A stretch of 6,056 nt of DNA from Archangiaceae bacterium (lineage in GTDB: Bacteria; Myxococcota; Myxococcia; Myxococcales; Myxococcaceae), in NCBI GenBank assembly GCA_023248915.1, contig JAHFDQ010000077.1:1-6056 (forward strand), written 5' to 3'. Both the position numbers and the translations under genes were made by a program. Shown here one piece after another: positions 5,125 to 6,056 of the stretch. Under the pieces are notes generated by a model, which saw nothing but the letters and a program-made list of their open reading frames with translations, did not search any database and was not told the DNA's origin. Every line of letters starts with the position of its first letter. Position 1 is the first letter of the stretch.

Positions 5125-6056
5125 CTGGCCTTCGTCCTCGCCATCGCCCGGGGAACGGCCGAGGGGCGGCAATTCGTCGTCGTTCAGCCCGAGGTCACGC
5201 TCGGTAGGGGTTCCGAGAACGACGTCGTCCTCGACGAGGCTGGCATTTCGCGCCGGCACGCGCGGGTGGTGGAAAAGGGCAGCGGCTGGTTCGTCGAGGA
5301 CCTGGGCAGCGCGAATGGCACGCTCGTCAACGGCGAGCGGATTCGGGGCCTGGTTCGGGTGGCGACCGGCGACAGCGTCACGGTGGGGCCGGTGGTGCTG
5401 GCCTTTTCCGAGCTGCCCGCAGCGGACCCGAGGGCTGTCTCCGCGCGCGCGGCGCAGCCGACGGCGAAGGTGAAGCGTTCGGTGCGCCCGGCCCTGCCCC
5501 GGTCGCCGGGCGACCTGTTCGGTCGCACCGTCACCTCTGAAGAGAATGAAATCGTCGATGACGAGACGACCGAGCCTGGCAGCGAACCGAGCGCGGTGAC
5601 GGCGAAGGCACGGCCCGCGGCGACCCCGGTCGAGGTGACCAGCCCCGGTGACGAGCCGCTGGATTCGGGCCCCGAGGTGTCCGGGTCGATGCTGTCGAGC
5701 TCGGAGCTGGTGGGCCCCCTGGCGTCGAGCCCCGAGCTGTCGCCGACGATGCCGCCGAGCCCGGAGCTGTCGTGGCCGAAGCTGCCGGGACCCGAGCTGT
5801 CGCCGGCGAAGCCGCCGAACCCGGAATCGTCGAGGTCGGACCCATCGGGCGCGGAGCTGTTGCCGTCGAAGCCGCCTGGCGCGGAGCTGCCGTCGGGCCC
5901 GGGGGTGTCGCCCACGGGCGCTTCGACCCCGGAGACCTCGGGGGCCGAGGTTCTGTCGGGCTCGGACGCGTCGAGCCTAGGACTGTCGGGACCGACCCCG
6001 GTCGACCGCCCGGAGCGTCCGGCTGCCGAAGTCACCGCCGGGTCGCCTCGGGCCGT
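5125..6056 (+). CDS. FHA-domain protein with repetitive Pro/Ser-rich linker, 3' end outside window
   Basis: At least 310 residues are visible, open to the window edge. Residues 2-95 are a complete FHA domain: AFVLAIARGTAEGRQFVVV, then LGRGSEND (Gly27, Arg28), GISRRHA (Ser42, His45), EDLGSANGTLVNGE (Asn64, Gly65, Thr66, Asn69, Gly70) and GDSVTVGPVVLAF. These are the residues that bind phosphothreonine peptides in known FHA domains. No ATG, GTG or TTG lies in frame before 5266, which would cut off the first half of the domain. The CTG at 5125 gives the expected MAFVL-type front, with a GGGGG stretch seven bases before it, so CTG is my preferred start. Residues 97-310 are low complexity, rich in Pro, Ser, Glu and Ala, and include a 10-residue repeat. 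It is probably the last Tad-unit gene seen and may bind phosphorylated partners. The unseen C-terminus could carry another domain, such as a CpaF-like ATPase. That is speculation. Confidence 0.85.
   Translation, partial: MAFVLAIARGTAEGRQFVVVQPEVTLGRGSENDVVLDEAGISRRHARVVEKGSGWFVEDLGSANGTLVNGERIRGLVRVATGDSVTVGPVVLAFSELPAADPRAVSARAAQPTAKVKRSVRPALPRSPGDLFGRTVTSEENEIVDDETTEPGSEPSAVTAKARPAATPVEVTSPGDEPLDSGPEVSGSMLSSSELVGPLASSPELSPTMPPSPELSWPKLPGPELSPAKPPNPESSRSDPSGAELLPSKPPGAELPSGPGVSPTGASTPETSGAEVLSGSDASSLGLSGPTPVDRPERPAAEVTAGSPRA
5671..5910 (+). repeat. Degenerate 30-bp in-frame tandem repeat (eight units) in the FHA-protein linker
   Basis: Eight consecutive 30-bp units encode ten-residue repeats with consensus [P/S/A]-E-[L]-S-x-x-x-P-P-[G/S/N]. 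The Glu recurs exactly every ten residues, at 184, 194, 204, 214, 224, 234, 244 and 254 of the protein. Best units are PELSPTMPPS, PELSWPKLPG and PELSPAKPPN. The 15-base string CCCGAGCTGTCGCCG occurs unchanged at 5731 and 5791, 60 bases apart. The first and last units are the most diverged. The array probably arose by slippage or unequal exchange and forms an extended, disordered spacer. Confidence 0.75.

Noticed and set aside
3393..5259. Two long minus-strand open frames (341 and 351 codons) opposite tadB and tadC
   Set aside because: They are His/Gln/Asp/Arg-rich mirror products of strongly biased codons in well-supported Tad genes; no recognisable fold or start context.
5184..6035. Minus-strand frame of 283 codons with Asp-Ser-Ser-Gly repeats, resembling a repetitive surface protein
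   Set aside because: The periodicity comes from the 30-bp repeat of the plus-strand FHA gene read in reverse. The plus strand encodes a complete FHA domain over part of the same region.
1..6056. CRISPR arrays, transfer or ribosomal RNA genes, insertion sequences
   Set aside because: No direct-repeat and spacer pattern, no tRNA-like cloverleaf or rRNA sequence, and no transposase or terminal inverted repeats were seen; nearly all of the window is accounted for by protein-coding genes.

Overview
The window is a high-GC stretch, about two thirds G+C or more by eye, with a strong G/C third-position bias. It is packed with co-directional plus-strand genes and carries part of a Tad (tight adherence, Flp-type) type IV pilus / type II secretion-like locus. 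The base composition, the Tad genes, the FHA protein with a long Pro/Ser-rich linker and the secreted proteins without recognisable family suggest a Gram-negative, Myxococcota-like (deltaproteobacterial) genome. That placement is an inference. No marker gene in the window settles taxonomy.

Layout. Positions 2-2466 hold four tightly coupled genes joined by ATGA or longer overlaps: (1) the 3' end of an unrecognised protein; (2) a probable secreted protein of unknown function; (3) a 77-residue prepilin-like protein with a textbook Flp/TadE-type G-X4-EY processing motif; (4) an unrecognised protein with three N-terminal membrane helices and a probable periplasmic domain. A 62-bp gap with a plausible sigma70-type promoter follows. 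Positions 2529-5121 then hold cpaB/rcpC, tadB and tadC in close succession. The last gene, from 5125 to the window end, starts with a clear FHA domain and continues into a low-complexity Pro/Ser/Glu-rich linker built from a 30-bp repeat. It has no ATG, GTG or TTG at its front and seems to start at CTG, one codon after the tadC stop and in the same frame.

How the genes fit together. TadB and TadC form the inner-membrane platform of the pilus machine. CpaB/RcpC is a periplasmic partner of the outer-membrane secretin. The small GQAMLEY protein is a likely substrate of the prepilin peptidase, as a pilin or minor pseudopilin. The unknown coupled genes are candidate lineage-specific accessory factors. 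The FHA protein could link the machine to Ser/Thr phosphorylation, or could be the front of a larger protein such as an FHA-ATPase fusion. The secretin (RcpA/CpaC), TadZ/CpaE and motor ATPase TadA/CpaF, which often lie between cpaB and tadB, are not in the window, so they must lie outside it or be supplied from elsewhere.
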